The notes under the pieces are model-generated. The model was not told the origin of the DNA, did no database searches, and was given only the letters and a program-made list of their open reading frames with translations. This document shows positions 61,603 through 64,000 of a DNA stretch of 64,000 bases, piece by piece; within the stretch, counting starts at the first letter, position 1; every line of letters begins with the position of its first letter. The position numbers and the translations under genes were made by a program. This stretch comes from Litorimonas cladophorae (GTDB taxonomy: Bacteria > Pseudomonadota > Alphaproteobacteria > Caulobacterales > Maricaulaceae). Location of the stretch: positions 1,513,980 through 1,577,979 of the forward strand of contig NZ_BMYV01000001.1 of assembly GCF_014652455.1 (NCBI RefSeq), read 5' to 3'.

Positions 61603-62756
61603 AACGTTTTCTAAAATGGGTCGCAATTGCGTTCTCGCTCCTCTTCGTGGCCGCATTTATTTATCTCACCCAAATTTTGGGACCAAAGATCGACTCGCGG
61701 ATGAATGCAGTTATCCCGCATGATCCCTATCCCGTGTCCGCTGCGGCGCAAACCCTGCATGATGAGCTTTGGATTGCCGATCTGCACACAGACAGCCTGT
61801 TGTGGCGGCGCAATCCTGCTAAACGCCAAGACCGCGGCCATGTGGATCTGCCACGTTTACGCGAGGGCGGCGTGGAGTTTCAAATTTTCTCTGCGGTCAC
61901 CAAATCGCCTAAGGGCCAAAATTTTGATGGCAATGATGCCAATGCGCCCGATCAAATCACGCAGCTTGTCCAAGCCCAATTTTGGCCATTGCGGACGTGG
62001 GACTCGCTTTACGAACGCGCGGCCTATCAGGCCCAACGTTTACAAAGACTGGAACGCAAAGGCGAAGTTCATATCGTTCGCACGGCCGCCGATATGGATA
62101 AAACCGACCGTGTGTTGGCGCTGCTTCTGACGGAAGGCTCTCATCCGCTGCATGGCGATCTGGAGAAAATCCACCGCCTATACCGCGAAGGCTATCGTGC
62201 CATGGGCCTCCATCATTTCTTCGATAACGAATTGGGCGGGTCTTTGCATGGTCGCAGCCAAGCGGGTCTTAGCGGTTTTGGCCGTGTTGCCGTTCTAGAA
62301 ATGCGCGAAAAAGGCATCATCATCGATGTTGCCCATAGTTCCGTACAAACAGTCCGCGACGTCTTGGCGCTCACGCCCGACCCGATTTTCATCAGTCACG
62401 GCGGAACCGTAGCCTCCTGTCCCAAAACCAAAAACCGCAATCTTCCCGATGATGTTTTACAGCAAATTGCAGCACGTGGCGGGTTGATCGGGATTGGATA
62501 TTTCGATGGCGTGATTTGTGACATCACGCCAGATGGGATTGCCGACGCGATCATTGACGCCGCTGTGTTGCTCGGGCCGGACGCCGTTGCGCTGGGGTCT
62601 GATTATGACGGCACCGTCACGGTCACGCTCGACACATCCGAACTCGCAGCCATCACAGACGCCCTCATGCGTCGCGGCATGAACAAGGAAAACATCCGCA
62701 AGGTCATGGGCGAAAATGCGAGGCGGTTTTTCAAAGAGAATTTGCCGAAGGAGTGA
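61599..62756 (+). CDS. Membrane dipeptidase (M19, renal dipeptidase family)
   Basis: 385 aa. An N-terminal helix (VAIAFSLLFVAAFIYLT) anchors a periplasmic metallo-amidohydrolase. Metal ligands are visible: H63 and D65 in DLHTD, a Glu in LTEGSHPL, His in DVAHSS and in FISHGG, and Asp in LGSDYDG. It cleaves dipeptides. Co-translated with the TRIC-like channel gene. Confidence 0.9.
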   Translation: MKRFLKWVAIAFSLLFVAAFIYLTQILGPKIDSRMNAVIPHDPYPVSAAAQTLHDELWIADLHTDSLLWRRNPAKRQDRGHVDLPRLREGGVEFQIFSAVTKSPKGQNFDGNDANAPDQITQLVQAQFWPLRTWDSLYERAAYQAQRLQRLERKGEVHIVRTAADMDKTDRVLALLLTEGSHPLHGDLEKIHRLYREGYRAMGLHHFFDNELGGSLHGRSQAGLSGFGRVAVLEMREKGIIIDVAHSSVQTVRDVLALTPDPIFISHGGTVASCPKTKNRNLPDDVLQQIAARGGLIGIGYFDGVICDITPDGIADAIIDAAVLLGPDAVALGSDYDGTVTVTLDTSELAAITDALMRRGMNKENIRKVMGENARRFFKENLPKE

Positions 62757-62906
62757 GTAGCATCCGGCGGCTGGTGGAAAATTGATTAGCGGCTTAACCT
62801 GCCCAAAGACGGCCGCTCGGTCTTTATAAGAGAAGACTGTAAAACTAGTTTTTCTGTCGACTATAGAATTTACAAATATACTACACTGTTTCTAAATAGG
62901 TGCTTT

Positions 62907-63440
62907 ATGGCGTTAATCTCAAGTGTATTTACTTCGGCAATAATCATCGCGACTGTTTCTGCGTTTCCTGCATTCTTTGGCCGAAAGTCAAAACTGGCAA
63001 AAGTTAAGTTTCAGGAAAGCGGAGAAAAATATATTGAACTCTCAAAATTTTTATTTTGGCTGATCTATGGAGTCGGAGCTTCATTTACTATTCTGGGAGT
63101 GTTCGTTTACTTGTTTTCAGAGGAACCTATAGCTGGGGTTGGCTTTACTATTATGGGTCTTGTCTTTCTTGTACTTACAGCATTTCTACAGTTTATAGAT
63201 ACGTCTGTAAGCTGGACATCTGAAATCATAAGTGGTGCAAAATCTGGCGTAAGCATAAAGAAGAACAGTATTTTCTGGAATGACATTGTGATGGCAAAGT
63301 ACCACGCCAATCACACCATACAATTGAAAGACAAATTAGGTAAAAGCGTATTTTGGACTGTATATCATAACGGATGGCATGAAATTATTGATGACTTGCG
63401 GCTCATTCGACCCGATATTGATACAAGTGATTTTGATTGA
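62907..63440 (+). CDS. Orphan two- to three-helix membrane protein
   Basis: 177 aa. Hydrophobic segments lie at about 6-24, 46-68 and 76-96, followed by a cytoplasmic domain rich in Lys/Asn/Ile. Codon and base use is AT-rich and unlike the neighbours, so it may be acquired. No family recognised. Confidence 0.6.
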   Translation: MALISSVFTSAIIIATVSAFPAFFGRKSKLAKVKFQESGEKYIELSKFLFWLIYGVGASFTILGVFVYLFSEEPIAGVGFTIMGLVFLVLTAFLQFIDTSVSWTSEIISGAKSGVSIKKNSIFWNDIVMAKYHANHTIQLKDKLGKSVFWTVYHNGWHEIIDDLRLIRPDIDTSDFD

Positions 63441-63573
63441 CCTCTGCGAAGTTGGAATTGTCGACATAATTGGTTCATGACATTGGACCCCTTGAGCGTC
63501 CTAAAATCGCCTGCGAGTTCAACTAGCGACACTCGACTAACAACCGAGCAGTTCAAAATTCTGTTATTCTTCC

Positions 63574-63647
63574 CGTCATCACAAGACTTGTTCTTGTCAT
63601 CCAGAGGTCGTTACGAGTGGATTGCAAGGACAAGCCTTGCAATGACG
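63574..63647. repeat. REP-like palindromic element
   Basis: CGTCAT (63574-63579) pairs with ATGACG (63642-63647). Inside are two perfect stem-loops: ACAAGA/TCTTGT (63581-63597) and ATTGCAAGG/CCTTGCAAT (63621-63643, 5-base loop). It resembles dispersed CGTCAT...ATGACG palindromes seen in many alphaproteobacterial genomes. Confidence 0.6.
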
Positions 63648-63835
63648 AAGGAGGGGATGAGGTGAATTCCGTCTTTTCAAAACTCTTTCCCCGCTTAACG
63701 CCCGACTCAGACTGAGAAAGTCACGCTTTTTCAAAACGGTATAAAATAGTTCAAGACATGCATCCCCGCACCCCCATTTGCGTGGCATTTTAAGATGGTC
63801 TTCTTTCAACGGGCGGTCATGTGCACATTGACAAA

Positions 63836-63923
63836 GTGCAGTTCTGTTTATTGGGAATCGAAGATTGGGCGAAGCTAGCCCATTTTTCGATACTCATTTG
63901 CCTAAAGCAAAACAGAATTGCAC
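63836..63923. ncRNA. 88-base nested hairpin, candidate structured RNA or element
   Basis: The outer arms GTGCAGTTCTGTTT (63836-63849) and AAACAGAATTGCAC (63910-63923) pair over 14 bases with one G-T mismatch. The inner arms (63858-63870 and 63878-63890) pair over 13 with two mismatches and a 7-base loop. No clear promoter or T-run defines a transcript, so it could also be a DNA palindrome. Confidence 0.35.
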
Positions 63924-64000
63924 GGACCGGAAAGAAGCGGCGCTTGTCATTGGGAGAGATCGGGTAATGTCGGTCAATCTGGGTGGCGGATTGTGAGCTG

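Larger units (their letters stand above)
63441..64000. other. Intergenic right end
   Basis: 560 bases to the edge, holding the REP-like element and the nested hairpin. Short open frames on either strand have no ribosome site or recognisable product. A neighbouring gene beyond the edge cannot be excluded. Confidence 0.5.

Noticed and set aside
63597..63809. 70-codon minus-strand frame
   Set aside because: It runs through the REP-like palindrome and has no ribosome site.
63921..63945. GGACCGGAAAGAAGCGGCG resembling the SRP RNA (4.5S) signature
   Set aside because: The tetraloop region does not pair as needed (CC-GGAA-AG in place of TCC-GGAA-GGA) and the flanks do not fold as an SRP helix.
1..64000. 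tRNA, rRNA or CRISPR arrays
   Set aside because: No T-loop plus acceptor pairing, no rRNA core sequence and no regularly spaced repeats were seen in any gap.

Overview
The window is one contiguous piece of an alphaproteobacterial chromosome. The best guess is a marine, prosthecate-type lineage (Hyphomonadaceae/Maricaulales-like). This rests on gene content and not on a database match: a Caulobacter-type cpa/tad Flp pilus locus, an alphaproteobacterial DUF2794 protein, a dnaG-rpoD pair, rpsA followed by ihfB, GluQRS, DUF1223, and many envelope lipoprotein peptidases. Coding density is high, and no rRNA, tRNA, IS element, prophage or CRISPR array was recognised.

Region by region. (1) 1-6131 is a Flp pilus locus. 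The minus strand carries two near-identical flp pilins, a third pilin, cpaA, cpaB and the start of cpaC, which runs off the left edge. The plus strand carries a short CpaC N-domain-like exported protein and two TadE/TadG-like pseudopilins. Strong hairpins separate the pilins from each other and from the assembly genes. (2) 6155-16826 is mixed housekeeping: a protein tyrosine phosphatase, nrdB with a candidate NrdR box pair, a small membrane protein between two degenerate repeats, a RibD cut down to its deaminase domain, gpmA, a glycerophosphodiesterase, polA, and a TonB-like protein overlapping a short asparaginase-like protein. (3) 17154-18974 is a convergent gluconate pair, gntP/gntK. (4) 19331-27581 holds envelope genes: an M16 peptidase, a DUF4349 lipoprotein, a Ca/Na exchanger, a large DUF2339 protein and an orphan. 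(5) 27614-34634 holds rpoD, dnaG, a DksA/TraR-like zinc finger protein and the DUF2157/GDYXXLXY membrane pair. (6) 34796-37991 holds formate-THF ligase, a decayed GntP permease fragment, and a compact four-gene cluster: a 42-aa acidic protein, a host-attachment-family protein, a 30-aa membrane peptide and a DUF421 protein. (7) 38254-48635 holds rpsA, ihfB, gloA, mscL, hslO, trkH, a DPP-IV-like peptidase, a TPR protein, a sugar epimerase-like protein and a lipoprotein. (8) 48773-62756 holds a cation/proton antiporter, a phytase-like lipoprotein, DUF2794, DUF1223, PAP2, an AI-2E exporter, a HerA-like ATPase, gluQ, a Rieske oxygenase, an isochorismatase-like hydrolase, a TRIC-type channel and a membrane dipeptidase. 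(9) 62757-64000 has an AT-rich orphan membrane gene, a REP-like palindromic element and an 88-base nested hairpin of unknown function.

How the genes work together: the left end makes and exports adhesive Flp pili, with pilin output probably tuned by terminators between genes. The centre is DNA replication and transcription core. Many of the rest are envelope maintenance or ion and osmotic homeostasis genes (mscL, trkH, CPA antiporter, CaCA, TRIC, DUF421). The least explained items are the small-gene cluster at 36734-37991, the pilin-locus hairpins, the truncated RibD beside degenerate repeats, and the structured region at the right end.
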